From Hygrophila difformis (lineage: Eukaryota; Streptophyta; Magnoliopsida; Lamiales; Acanthaceae): a stretch of 64,000 nt of DNA. The DNA is taken from NCBI GenBank assembly GCA_030278955.1, contig JAOANR010000011.1:50874802-50938801 (forward strand). Direction: 5' to 3'. Shown piece after piece: positions 47,401-58,905 of the stretch (position 1 is its first letter; every line of letters begins with the position of its first letter). The notes beneath the pieces are model-generated. The model was not told where the DNA came from, searched no databases, and was given only the letters and a program-made list of their open reading frames with translations. The translations under genes and the position numbers were made by a program.

Positions 47401-49494
47401 TCTCTTCACTAGCATAGAACCCAGTCTCAGGTAGAGGTATGCTTTGTCTTGTATGCTTCCTTGAACTGCATTAACATGTATCTCAATAAATTTGGATGTG
47501 TTGCTCAGTTAGAACACACAAGGATGCAAATTACAGCATAATGGCAGCTCTAGGCTTAACAAAATGCAGAAACATAAATTTAATAAGCATTTTTAGGCAG
47601 CTCATATTTATCTGAGACTATAAACCAGAAGCCATGCAGTAAAATAAGCAATATTATAAAAATCATGAACACAGCCAGATCCTCAGAGTTAATCAAGTTC
47701 CAGAGACATGAGGGTAGATCAGCTGCAAAATGACCAGCTTTGTTGAAATGATTTCTATCTTTAGACGGAGTATTTGGTAACAGGCACAATAACACCTATA
47801 CATAGGCAGCCTTATTATTCAAACATATAGTATGACTTAAAACAAATAAATCATTTGAAACAACTAAAGAACTCCCATCATTATAAGATCAAAAAATGCA
47901 AGAATAAGAGTATTTTCTAAGCAAATAAATCCAAAAGAAATTCTTAGCACAAATAACAATCATGATTCATACATATCTCCATATAAATGTATCGTTATGG
48001 AAACATTCATCTAGGCTGTCAACATGCATGTTCCCAAAAATATCAAATTAAGGTAAAAGGGCAGAATAAACACGAAATTCTTCAATGTTGAACACCAAAA
48101 AATATAAGAATAAGAGGGAGAAAGGACACAGTTAATGATGAGTAGATTTCTCAATTGATAACATATAGGGGAACCTAAGGAAATAACCTCCATATATTTG
48201 GCACAGTGTCCACTCCAGGATCCTTGCAGCTAACCCATTTGTTCTTACACATTTGTAAATTCTCAATCATACTTGCAACGAAAACAACAATGTTAAGAAA
48301 CAACTTAAAAGTAGAAAAGCAAGAGGAGAGTGATTTTTAATCAAACTGGCTGACAAAATTAACCAGGCTACGTACTCATTGTGAAATTTTTGCAAATGTG
48401 CATAGTAATCCTTCTTGGCAGTTTTGAGATGCTGCCCCTCAAGAAGAACATTATCAGGATGGAGTTTCCCGATGCAGAGTGAAGCACCCCTGAGCAACAA
48501 ATTGAAAATTAATGAGCACCCAAACCAAGTCAAGGCATTCTTATCAGTTAATTACATTTCCCCAAACAAGTTGCAGCCGAAAAACACATGCTCGCAAAGA
48601 GGAATTGATAAACAAAACAAATAAATAATTGAAATGGTAACAATAGAAGAAAAAAAAATAAAAATGAAAACTTAAAGGGTCCGGACAAGGCAAATATGAC
48701 TATGACGAACTAGATTTAGATAACAATTCTCATGAAAATATCAATTTGAAAAAGATTTCCAACATACAAGAAGATTAAATAAATTCTTACCCATGCAACT
48801 TTAAGAATATGAAGTCAGCAAAGCCATTGAAGCAAATCAATGCAACAATACCAAAGTAACATGTTCATGAATCACATCAGTAACAACCACAACAAATGCT
48901 AAAAGGTCTATGACATGGAGCAATTTCCTACAATAGACCTTCATCAGTTCCTTCTCAAGTAAATAGAAACAAAAGATACTAACAGATAACAATGATTGCA
49001 GCAGAATTATTCAGGGAAACGCCAAAAGATAAATATTTGGCATAAAATCATTTGAAACAGAATTAGACATCACTCTAAGAAATTTGAGAAATGAGATACA
49101 TAACTGACATATGCAGTGTTCCTCTAGTGTAAAGGAAGAAAATCCCATCAATGCAGCCAAGAGAAGAATAATTTATCAAATGTATTTGAAGTATAAAGAG
49201 TCAATTCCATTACATGGAAAGAAATAATAAAATACAGTTAACAGACAGCTACAGCAATATAAAACCAATATCATCAATAAGAAGACAGAAGACTGGTGGA
49301 AGCAGCATCCAGGTATAACAATGATACAAAAGGAAAGAACCCATAGCAACACTTGCCATTTCAAAAATGGATTTCCAAAGTGGAAGTTATCCCCAGCAAA
49401 CAAATCTCTAAGAATTGCATCAGGCTCGAGTTCTTTAGGTAGGAATTGAGAAAGAAAGTCTCTTTCCATGTCGGACAAAAGGCCCTGCCAGACC

Positions 49495-49538
<44 letters not shown>

Positions 49539-49947
49539 TAATAATTAACAGTTCAAGATAAGGGTGAATCTCACAAAGAAAACTGTCTCAAGAAAATGAT
49601 AATCCATATGAAAACCATCTATTAACTCTTACCTCATATGAGAGAATATCTTTGAGATGTTCTAAATCAAATATCTCTTGCGGAACAGAAATTACATCAC
49701 CCAATATGCTGGTGCCATGAGGATTGGGTTCAATACATGGAATCAAGTGCCTTTGTGCAATAGCAATCTGATCCCTTTTGGAGACAACAGTCTTCTTATT
49801 GTTGTCCCATTCAAGACTGATGATTGGTCTTACATACAGATTATGATGTTGAACTTGAAACTTTTTCCTTTTTACCCTATATTGCGCACGAGAAGTGCAG
49901 GCAATCAAACTGGCATTAACACGCTTCTTTCGCTGATCGGCTGCCAT
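44412..49947 (-). CDS. NFRKB-like nuclear protein with DEUBAD domain, 925 aa
   Basis: Eleven coding exons on minus: 49947-49633, 49493-49357, 48489-48376, 48271-48188, 47465-47298, 47116-46987, 46725-46562, 46442-46319, 46203-46108, 45971-45888, 45773-44412. Phases join without a break. The N terminus is basic (RKKR). Residues ~85-210 form the DEUBAD-like region, with PQEIFDLEHLKDILSYEVW, DFLSQFLPKEL and FAGDNFHFGNPFLKW. The last exon encodes ~450 residues rich in Ser, Asn and Gln, probably disordered. The protein matches the plant family annotated as nuclear factor related to kappa-B-binding protein (At5g13950 type). Animal NFRKB is a subunit of the INO80 remodelling complex; a similar nuclear role in plants is inferred. 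Intron 2 uses a GC donor (AAATG|GCAAGT), the others GT-AG. A (TTA)n tract touches the exon 2 acceptor. Confidence 0.92.
46531..46554. repeat. Poly(A) tract in NFRKB-like intron
   Basis: About 24 consecutive A on + (poly-T on the sense strand), close to the donor of the exon at 46725-46562. Confidence 0.8.
49494..49546. repeat. (TTA)n microsatellite at a splice acceptor
   Basis: On the sense (minus) strand about 15 ATT/TTA units run directly into the TTATAG acceptor of exon 2 of the NFRKB-like gene, so the repeat replaces the usual polypyrimidine tract. Confidence 0.9.
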
Positions 49948-51004
49948 TTTCCAACTCAAATGTTGTGTCACAAGAATCTCCCCAACAGGGTGTCTTCTAC
50001 CTTAACTTGACCAATAAATTACTTCAAAATGCAAAATATAGGGGAAGGTTAGGGGGGAAAGGTTAAAAGAGGATCACTATAGTTCAAAGTGAGAAATTTT
50101 ATACTATATATATAATTCAATAAAGCAAGACTGTAATCATGAAATACATATAACAAATCATATATGTGCCCCAAAATTGAAATAATTCGCTACATCACCC
50201 TTGTGTGCCTAAGTTAGGTTTAAGACTCCAACAAACTCTGTGGTACAATTGAGGAACACCTCATCAATGATCCTTTTTTCCCAATGTTTGGATTAACTAA
50301 GTTTAAACTTGACTCTTGAGGTAGACGATGCACCCAGTGGGGAAAAAATGAACACATTATAGAAATTGGCAATTAGATCACAAATAATGAATTCACATGA
50401 AACAAACGCAGTAAACAACTTGTATTTGTCCTTCGAACAGAAAAAAAACCTCAGTAGCGCATTGAAGCCCATTTATGTCGGGCAAGAAAGAGGGACAAGT
50501 ACATGCATAAAAGAATGCAGTTTGTTGGAAGGATGTGCAATTCAGCGCAGGTAATTGTAAAAGGAAAGTAAAACAAACACCTTGAATGGCGGCTATCTGG
50601 GGAACGCTCACAGGAAAGAAAAGGAGTAATCAAGCCAGACAATATACATACACGCAGACAAGCAGATATATGTGTGTGTGTGTGTGTATATATTAAGAAT
50701 TATAGATACACGCATACAAGCAAATAAGCAGAAAGCATCCAAGTTTGAGAACATAAATTTAAAAATTGAGAGGCAAAAAAAAAAAACAAAAAAAAAAACA
50801 AACAAACAAACCCTAAATATTGACAACAATAGGAAAAGAGTGTGTATACCTGAAAGCATGACGCGGGCGGGGTGGATATCAATCTGCAAATCCAGAAGAG
50901 AAAAAGAATAGAGTAATTGGAGACGGGGATACGAAGATGAAGGCAAAACGGAGGAAAGTATATTTTGTGTGTGTGTGTGTTGTGGGGGGCGGGGGGGAGG
51001 GGGG
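49948..51004 (-). promoter_or_regulatory. 5' UTR with probable intron(s), NFRKB-like gene
   Basis: Non-coding upstream of ATG 49947. TTTGCAG/ATTGATATCC followed by TTTCAG|GTATAC near 50850-50890 looks like a small 5' UTR exon. A (TG)n tract and a G-rich stretch (50968-51008) mark the distal end. The exact transcript structure is not resolved. Confidence 0.45.
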
Positions 51005-51713
51005 CGGGCAGCAGAGAGAAGGGCGTGCAGTGTGTACGCTATCCTGGTTCCTGGGGCTGGGCTGAGACTCGGAGTGGATGAAGAGGATAGAAGATAAACG
51101 ACAGGTGAGAGAGGGCAATATCTAAGTAAAAATAAATATTATGAATTTTGACGATTGATTTTTAAAAAAATTATTTACTTGGTCTTATTATGATTATAAA
51201 TCTAAACTAATTAGTCATTCATTTTGAATTTATATTTTAAAATAATAATTTTTTAAAATGATAAATTTTTATTGAATAATAAATTTATACTACTTCTTAT
51301 ATTGAATATACTAAAATAATAAATTATACTATATTATTAATTTTAATTTATTTCTTACGCAAAAAATATATATTAAAACAATAAATTATTGAATAAACTG
51401 CAACATTTTAGGAAAAAAATAAAAATAGAAAAAATACCAAAGCGAACCTAGCACCGAGAAAACCCCATGTAGGATGCCGTAAGAAGAGGCTTTACAATGT
51501 CTGAAGAAGACGTCTAAGGTGGTAAAAAAGCCCATACCCAATGGGGAAAACCGAAAATCGAATTTTCGGTACGATTTTGGGGGAGGATTATCGGGGATGG
51601 ACCGGGGATTGGGGATTCTTTCGGGGACGGGGATGGGGAAGTAGTCCCCGCCCCGGCCCATCCCCGATATATTTAATATATATTATTTATTATATATTTT
51701 ATATATTATAGTT

Positions 51714-51874
51714 TTTTTAGGAGCCATTGAAGGCCTGGAAATGGTGGATGGGAGCCCATGCCACACAATTACAAAGGGAACTAAAGGGAGGGATAGGGGG
51801 CCAGTGGGAATCGAACCTCCAACCTTCCGTTGAAAGTCAAGGGACTTAACCGCTTGGGCTAGGTCCTCATCCCT
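51714..51874 (-). mobile_element. tRNA-derived SINE with exact 15-bp target duplication
   Basis: On minus: CCTAGCCCAAGCGGTTAAGT (A-box region), GGAGGTTCGATTCCC (B-box), GGCATGGGCTCCCA in the body, short A tail. TTATATATTATAGTT is repeated exactly at 51699-51713 and 51875-51889. Inserted within the 868-bp element. Confidence 0.88.
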
Positions 51875-51947
51875 TTATATATTATAGTTAATATTTTATA
51901 TATATTTACTATCCAATCCAAAATAATTACAAAATGCATGAGAACTT

Positions 51948-52030
51948 GACATATATCCTCTGTAATTTGTATAGCATGGACTCTCACCACCAATTTATTT
52001 GGCCTTTTGGCTTCGCAAAATAAAAAATAA
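51948..52030 (+). mobile_element. 3' fragment of a SINE
   Basis: Shares ATATCCTCTGTAATTTGTAT and GCATGGACTCTCACCA with the body of the SINE at 39403, but lacks the promoter half. Confidence 0.45.
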
Positions 52031-52779
52031 TTACTAAAACTCATTTATTTAATGGGCTGATTATATATTAGAAATAAATATGAATTTTTGATGTGGATTA
52101 TGGTTTATTGTTAAACAATACATTTGTGCGTTTTAGTATTATAATTTATGAAATCGAAAATTGACTTGAATAATATGGATTTGGTCATCCCAATTACCGA
52201 AAAAAATGAAAATTGGCTTGTAAGTCAATCCCCGATGGGGATCAGAGAAATTATGATACCCGTTGGGGATCCCTGATATGATCCCCAACGGGGAACGAGC
52301 CGGTTTTGGTGACTAAAATTGCTAACGGTTTTGGGGATGAGAACGCTACTCCCCGCCCCAAAACCGGCCAATTGCCATTCCTACGTCCAGATTATGAAGA
52401 ACAGTTCACTCTTATCCCCCAATTTTGCAATAGAGTCGGCAATAGAGTTGCCTTTCCCACATATGTGCTCAAAGAGTGAAACTCTCTTCTTAATTCTTCA
52501 ATCATGGTACCAATGAAGAGGGATCGCAAGGTGTAGTGCAAGGCTGCCCTTGAATCTCTTAAGCAACAAACATTTTGGCGCATGAGTTCTCTAGCCAATC
52601 TCAATCCTTGAAGAATAACTGCCAGCACTGTTTGCAAAACGGAATAAGTCCGCAGTAGTCGGACACCCTCCAAAGCCAATGCACCCGTTGCATCTCTACT
52701 CACCATAAAGGAACCACTCCAGCCAGACCAAACTGTGAATTGAAGATGATTTCCTCTGAAACACAGGAAGTTCCCCGTT

Positions 52780-52943
52780 CCTCATTCGATTTCACAGAAG
52801 AAAGTTTATACTCGCAGTTTGTTTTGCTATAGTTATAAATAAAAGTCAATGTTAATCTTTAAAAAAGACTTAACTCTATCTTCCGAAACTAATTTTTAGA
52901 CATGAAGAGTTATATGCTGCAATATCTGGTCATTAGCAAGAGG
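52780..52943 (+). pseudogene. Helitron helicase relic, unit A copy
   Basis: CGATTTCACAG...GCAGTTTGTTTTGCTAT translates to a VCFAxxINKSQ-type helicase motif followed by YLPK-like remnants, with stops. Duplicated at 59430-59593. Confidence 0.7.
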
Positions 52944-53692
52944 GACGGGCAGCAGAGAGAAGGGCGTGCAGTGTGTACGCTATCCTGGTTCATGGGGCTG
53001 GGCTGAGACTCGGAGTGGATGAAGAGGATAGAAGATAAACGACGGGTGAGAGAGGGCAATCTATATATTATTAAAACCATTAGTGGGTCAATGCAATCAA
53101 CATTTAACGTGGTTTCTCCATTTCAAATTTCTAATTTTTATAGATTTTTATATTTTTAATTAATTTTAGATTTTTGCATTTATTATTTATTTATTTATAG
53201 ATTTTCCATTTTTAAAAGATATGGAATTTCCAATTTATGGAATTCCTTCAATTTTTAATTTTTAAAATATTTGAATTAGATTTTGTATTTTTATATTTAG
53301 TTATTTATTTGCATTAATATGAGTATAATATATATGGAAAAGATATGGAATTTCCAAACAAATTTTGCTATACTATTAAAAGATATGAATATATAGAAAA
53401 GATTTGTATATATTAATTAATATATATGCCATATTTTCACAAAAATACGTCACTTCTTCTACTTCAATTTTCGTCTACCATTCTTCAATTTTCATCTTTC
53501 ATTGATTTCTTTGTCTTTCCTCCTCCAATTTTCGTATTTCATTGATTTATGCACACATAATTATGGATGCAAAAATCATTCCCTTAAATTCTATCAATAT
53601 CAAAATTGTGAATAAAGCTGTTATTGTTATGATTTTAAAAGTATGGCTTCATAAAGATATATCAATTCGTACATATTTATTGTTTTAATAGA

Positions 53693-54275
53693 CAGGTGGA
53701 AGGGATGAAATGCCAGACCTATTAGCCACAATGCTAGAAAAGAGTTATCTATTTAAAGTAGATGTAAATACAAGGTTTGACAAAAACGTGATTTTACAGT
53801 TAAAAGTAACAGAAAATGAACACATGTTGCTACATTTTCATCCATGATCAATAATAAGGTATGTGTGTTCAACAACTTATTCATTCATTTTTTCAATTAT
53901 TATCTTTATTTTAACATTTAATTTTACATTTATATTATTTTTATTTCTTGCTCTTTTTCTATTATCAGGATAAAAGGAAGACCTCACAACTTAAAGAATA
54001 TAGCAGTTCCAGCGGGGCATATGAGAAAGAACTGGTAAAATAATACATTTTAAAAATAGTATTATCTCAATGGGTTGAATCAATTTTTATTTTGATTGTT
54101 TTTAACTTTACAAACCAATTATATTATTATTGCAGATATCTACTCAATAAATGAAGAATCATGTTCTAATTCAACATGTCTAGATACAACTCCTAAAAAA
54201 TGAAGTCGAGATGAAGAGTCAACAGCATGAAGCAGATCAAGTGCACTCCTCATCTACAAAGATTTACAAAAAATA
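53693..54275 (+). pseudogene. RPA-like C-terminal relic in Helitron
   Basis: Three blocks that look like exons: EMPDLLATMLEKSYLFKVDV near 53707, a DKRKTSQLKEYSSSS block near 53970, and TPKKRSRDEESTA (with one stop) near 54195. This is the C-terminal OB-fold/tail region of Helitron-associated replication protein A, not functional here. Confidence 0.6.
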
Positions 54276-54834
54276 GTCATGTTATTATTATAATAAATAA
54301 TTTTTTGTCCTTTTGTTTTTTCATTTTGGCATTGAACAATAAAGAATTGATTTTTCTTAGCAATTTTATTATTCTATTTTAATTTTTTTTAATTTTTGTG
54401 ATAAAAAAGTCGAAGCCATTTAATTTTATTCAGTTGTTTATTGCGAATAATGCAAACTCATGCAATTCTTTCTTGGTTGTTCAACTAAAAAAATTGTGTA
54501 ATTCCATTAACCTTTCCAAATATGCTCGGGGATCTACGTAAGTATTAAATACCTAAGATTATTAAATTTATTTTTTTAATATTTATGATTGAAAAACAAT
54601 AATTTTATCTTCAGAATAAAATTTAAATTTGTTTTTAAAAAAAGTACAAAAGAAAAAAGAAAACTATGAGCACAAATTTTCAAATGATATCACCATCACA
54701 CTAATTAATTTAGATTTAGAAATCAAATCAAATAACCATTAATTAGTTTTGATGTTTTTTAAGATTTGAAAAATATTTTAAGATTTCAATTCATTCACAT
54801 ATGCTATAAGTAGTATCAAAATAGAAATAAATTA

Positions 54835-56135
54835 CGCTACGGTTCCTTATGTACAACTTGCCATTAAGGACATTATTCGGGAAGGGCGTTGGGTGATTAA
54901 TGAAGTATACACTACGCTCCCAGCAGATTTGCGCACTAAACTCCTCACAGCGCCGACGCCGTTCTTGTCTTCGCATGAGCGAGACACCATGCATTGGCGG
55001 GGGGATCTCACAGGCAACTACTCGGTGAAGACTGGATATTCTTGGTTGATGGGGGAGACTGAGGCAGTGGCGGGTTGGGGATGGATATGGCAGACGGGGA
55101 TACCGGAGAAGGTAGGGTTTCTTATGTGGATGCTCGCTCATAGGGTGCTACTATGCAACGCCCTGAGATTTCGGTGAGGGATGGCTTCTTCGCCTCTTTG
55201 TTCTATTTGCGGGACGGAGTTTGATGATTGGTGGCATGCCATGTTTAAACGTCAATGGGTCGAGGTGGTTTGGAGGAGAGTTGGTGTTGGTCCTTGGCCT
55301 GGAGACCAACCGGTGATGGATGGCGACGTACGACATTGGTTGGAGTGGTTGTTTAGGACTAAAGGTAGTTGGTTTTTGGCCAGTTTGTGGGTTGTGTGGA
55401 AGGAGCGAAATGCTCGTATATTCCGAGGTTCAAGCACGAGATTGGAGGGCTTGCTTCGTCGAGTTTCGCATCTGGAAGTGACCTTGGATAGGAGCCTGGC
55501 GAAGCATGATGTGGAGCGGGAACTGCGCACGGTTTGCTGGAAGCAGGGGGATGAAGGGGAGTGGTTGCTTCATTCGGATGGCTCCGTGTTGACAGAACAG
55601 GGGGTGTCGGGGTTTGGTGATGTGGTGCGAAGTTCGGAGGGTGTCTGGAAGGAGGGGTGCTCCGGACAGTTGGGGCGGCGGCCTATTCTGGAAGTGGAGC
55701 TGTTAGCGTTACGGTTCGGGTTGGCATTGGTAGTCAGCAGGCGGCTTCGCTTGAGATGTTGCTATGTCGATTCCAAAGAAGTGATCCGGTTGGTTGCTGG
55801 TAAAGACAATAGACGGCATGCCTATTGGACTATTATTGCAGACATCCGACGACTTCTTCGGGAGTTGGGGGATTGTAGGATTCGTCATGTGTTACGCGAG
55901 GGTAATCAGGTAGCTGATGCTCTAGCTCGGAGGGCTGCAGGATTGGAGGAGTTCTACACCACGTGGGCCTTCCCTCCGGATGAAGTGCTATCTCATTTGG
56001 CTCATGATGCGGCGGACACTGTGTTTCTTCGGCGTTAACTTGTTGAGTTGATGTTTTTAGTTTTCTTTTTTATTTCTTTTGCTTTTGTTTTTTTGTTCTT
56101 TTTAGCTCGCCTTCTCAGGCTGTGTCACAAAAAAA
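54835..56135 (+). mobile_element. 5'-truncated L1-type LINE inside the Helitron
   Basis: A 1.3-kb 3' end of a LINE ending in A8, flanked by the 12-bp target duplication AGAAATAAATTA (54823-54834 and 56136-56147). It is GC-richer than its surroundings, so it is younger than the Helitron that contains it. Confidence 0.9.
54893..56038 (+). pseudogene. LINE ORF2 C-terminal part: zf-RVT and RNase H
   Basis: One frame with a single in-frame TGA at 55175-55177, probably from CGA. N-terminal piece: zf-RVT region with WRGDLTGNYSVKTGY and PEKVGFLMWMLAHR. Then LCSICG, and an RNase H (RVT_3) of ~130 residues with HSDGS, EVELLAL, YVDSKEV and REGNQVADALARR, keeping the acidic catalytic set. The reverse transcriptase domain is absent through 5' truncation. 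Confidence 0.88.
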
Positions 56136-56511
56136 AGAAATAAATTAAAATATAGTATAACGATAAATATCTTAACAAATATAGTTCAATACATCTATTA
56201 GCAATATCTTATACATAATTTTTTTTAATGAATTTATGTGTCAAATTTTAACAATTTAACTTTTATTATAAATATTGAATTGGATTATAGGAATAACATT
56301 ATTAGAAGGTATTGTGTCCGATGATATTGTTATGTTTATTACGTCGAGGAGATGGATGAATAAATAATAAATTTAATGTTGGCACGAGATATATATTTTA
56401 TGAATAAAATAGAATTAAATAAGTATAGATTTGATAATATATTTTAAAATTAAATTAAATAAATAGTGAAATGTCTATTTATTTATTAGTACTACAATAG
56501 TCTCAAATATA

Positions 56512-56773
56512 CTCCCTCCGTTTTCAAACAATTGAAATGGACCCACAGTGCACGCGGTCCAATGCATATTTTAAATCATTAATAAATCAAGTTCGGTACA
56601 AGCAAAAATTCTAAAATTTTCATATTTAAAAACTGCTCGACGAGACGAATCTAACAATATCTCACTTGACTATATTTTAACTTCTATAACTATGATAAAA
56701 CATTTAGTCAAAGTGTGTGTGTGTGAACAATACCCAATTTTCAAATGTTACAATTTTTCAAAGACGGATGGAG
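56512..56773. mobile_element. Stowaway MITE in Helitron
   Basis: CTCCCTCCGTTTTC at the left and AAGACGGATGGAG at the right, between TA dinucleotides, 262 bp. Confidence 0.85.
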
Positions 56774-56929
56774 TATTTGAATATATTTATAGATTTGATA
56801 ATATATTAATGGAAAATTAACTTGATAATATATAAAAAAACTAAATTAAACAAATAGCACAGTATATATTTATATACATATATATAATTATTAGTCTTCA
56901 ATCCAGTCATAAAATAAAAGTATATCTTA

Positions 56930-58270
56930 GTTCTAACAAAATTTCTCAATAGGATGAAAGCATAGAGAATAACGATGAAGTATTTTCACCGGAATATCTA
57001 AGCACGATCAAGTGTTCCGAATTACCAAATCATGAAATAAAGTTGAAGGAGGGTTGCATAGTTATGCTTATTAGGAATATAGATTCATTAAATAAATTAT
57101 GCAATGAAAGCAAGTTGATAGTAACAAAATACGGAACCATACGATTAAGGCTAAACTAATTTCGGGAAACCATGATAGTAGAAAATTCTTTATTGCTAGA
57201 ATGATTATGAGTATATCGGATTTAACCCTCATTCGATTTCAAATGAGAAATTCTCACTTGCAGTTTATTTTGCTATGATTATACACAAAAGTCAATGTCA
57301 ATTTTTAAAGAATGTTGGACTCTATCTTGCAAAACCAGTTTATAGGCATGAACAGTTATATGTTACGATAGTTCGTGTCACTATCAAAAAGTAACTCAAA
57401 GTATTAATATGTAATCATGATAGCTTAACTCAAGATACCACAAGAAATATTGTATACAGTGAAATTTATATATGACAGAAAATTTGCATATGGATAGTTG
57501 ATGTTGGTGATAGTAAAATTGGTATTGATCTTGGAGATGTACAATCGGATGTAAAATTTTTAGATAATATTCTTATAAACTCTACGGGTGATCATCTAAC
57601 GATATTTTTTAGAGTACATATACAAATATAAACCGCATTACTTCAAATCCAGATACTCTATACTAGCCCCTACCAATGAGATGGTTTTACGATCAATGAT
57701 TACATTACGGAAAGGTATGTCTACAAATGAAAATGTATATCTTAGTTCTAACAATATTTGTCAAGAATATGAAAATATAGATAATGACGATTAAATATTT
57801 TTACTGGAATATCTGAACATAATCAAGTGTTATGGATTGATTCATGAAATAACGTTGAAGGAGTGATGTATAGTCATGCTTCGTAGGAATATCCATCAAA
57901 TAAGTTATGCAATTGAAGTAGGTTAATAATAACCAAGATACGAAATAGGCTACACTAATTCTAGGAAACCATGAAAGTATAAAATTCTTGACTGGTAGAA
58001 TGATTATAAACCCATCTGATTTAACGAAATTCAACATTTGATTTCAGATGAGACAATTCTTACTCACAGTTTTGTTTTAATATGACTATAAACAAAAGTG
58101 TATGTCAATCTTCAAAAAATACTACTTTATCTTCCAAAACCAGTTTTTAGCCATGAACTATATCTTTATCTCGTGTCAGTAGCAAAAAGGAACTCAAAGT
58201 ATTAATATGTAATGAATATGGATTAACTCAAGTAACTCAAGATACAACATAAAATGTTACTTACAATAAA
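56930..58270 (+). pseudogene. Two tandem Helitron helicase C-terminal relics
   Basis: Copies at about 56930-57480 and 57655-58265 repeat the same ordered motifs (KLKEGC, MSxSDLT, INKSQ, LPKP-like) with many stops, as in the Helitron at 14883. Confidence 0.75.
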
Positions 58271-58595
58271 ATTTTCAGCAATTGTAAGTAAATTTTCATA
58301 TTATGCTTAATACTTATATTCAATTTTATTTTATTTTAAATAAATCAAATTAAATAAAATATTATTTAATATTTATTTTTACTGATATGTTGGATATATA
58401 CCGAGCAAGCTGCAGAAACAAAAGAAGACAGTTTAATTTAATTATCTGTTGGTTTTAAAAATAATTAAATTATATTATCATATACACTCACTTTCAAATA
58501 TATATAAAATCATTACATATTTTTCTATTACTCAAAATAGAATTTATTATCAGGATATTATGAGTATAAATATTTTATATAATATATAATTAATA

Positions 58596-58614
58596 CCCGT
58601 CGAGTCTCGACGGG
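58596..58614 (+). other. Helitron 3' terminal hairpin
   Basis: CCCGTCGAG and CTCGACGGG pair around a single T, 11 bases before the CTAG end. Confidence 0.9.
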
Positions 58615-58905
58615 TTACTTACTAGTATCTAAGTAAAAATAAAATATTGAATTTTGACGATTTTTTTTAAAAATTATTTACATGGTCTTATTATGATTAT
58701 AAATCTAAACTAATTAGTCATTCATTTTGAATTTATATTTTAAAATAATAATTTTTAAAAATGATAAATTTTTATTGAATAATAAATTTATACTACTTCT
58801 TATATTGAATATACTAAAATAATAAATTATACTATATTATTAATTTTAATTTATTTTTTACGCAAAAAATATATATTAAAACAATAAATTATTGAATAAA
58901 CTGCA

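Larger units (their letters stand above)
51515..52382. mobile_element. 868-bp insertion in unit A (hAT-like MITE)
   Basis: Present in unit A and absent from unit B. The site ACGTC is repeated at both ends (51510-51514 and 52383-52387). The ends TAAGGTGG and CCATTCCT are weak TIRs. Subterminal CCCCGAT/ATCGGGG-rich stretches resemble those of the hAT MITE at 17328. It contains a SINE. Confidence 0.75.
51410..52770 (-). pseudogene. LINE RNase H 3' fragment in unit A
   Basis: On minus, pieces such as VILQGLRLAREL, NVCCLRDSRAAL and EELRREFHSL belong to an RVT_3-type RNase H at the LINE 3' end. Frameshifts break it, and the insertion at 51515-52382 splits it. Its duplicate is at 58950-59425. Confidence 0.65.
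51005..52943. repeat. Tandem duplication, unit A
   Basis: It begins CGGGCAGCAGAGAGAAGGGC and is repeated head-to-tail from 52946. Without its 868-bp insertion it is about 1.07 kb. It comprises promoter-side DNA of the NFRKB-like gene, an AT-rich part, a minus-strand LINE 3' end and a Helitron helicase relic ending CATTAGCAAGAGG. It keeps the empty Helitron site GGGCAA|TATCTAAG at about 51119. Confidence 0.9.
53060..58625 (+). mobile_element. Non-autonomous Helitron, 5,566 bp, with known empty site
   Basis: 5' TCTATATATTATTAAAACC inserted after GGGCAA; 3' end TTACTTACTAG followed by TATCTAAG. The 3' hairpin CCCGTCGAGTCTCGACGGG (58596-58614) lies 11 bases from the end. Unit A carries the uninterrupted site, proving both ends and A/T insertion. 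Contents: RPA-like C-terminal relic, a truncated LINE, a Stowaway MITE and two helicase C-terminal relics. No Rep endonuclease motif was seen. Confidence 0.93.
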
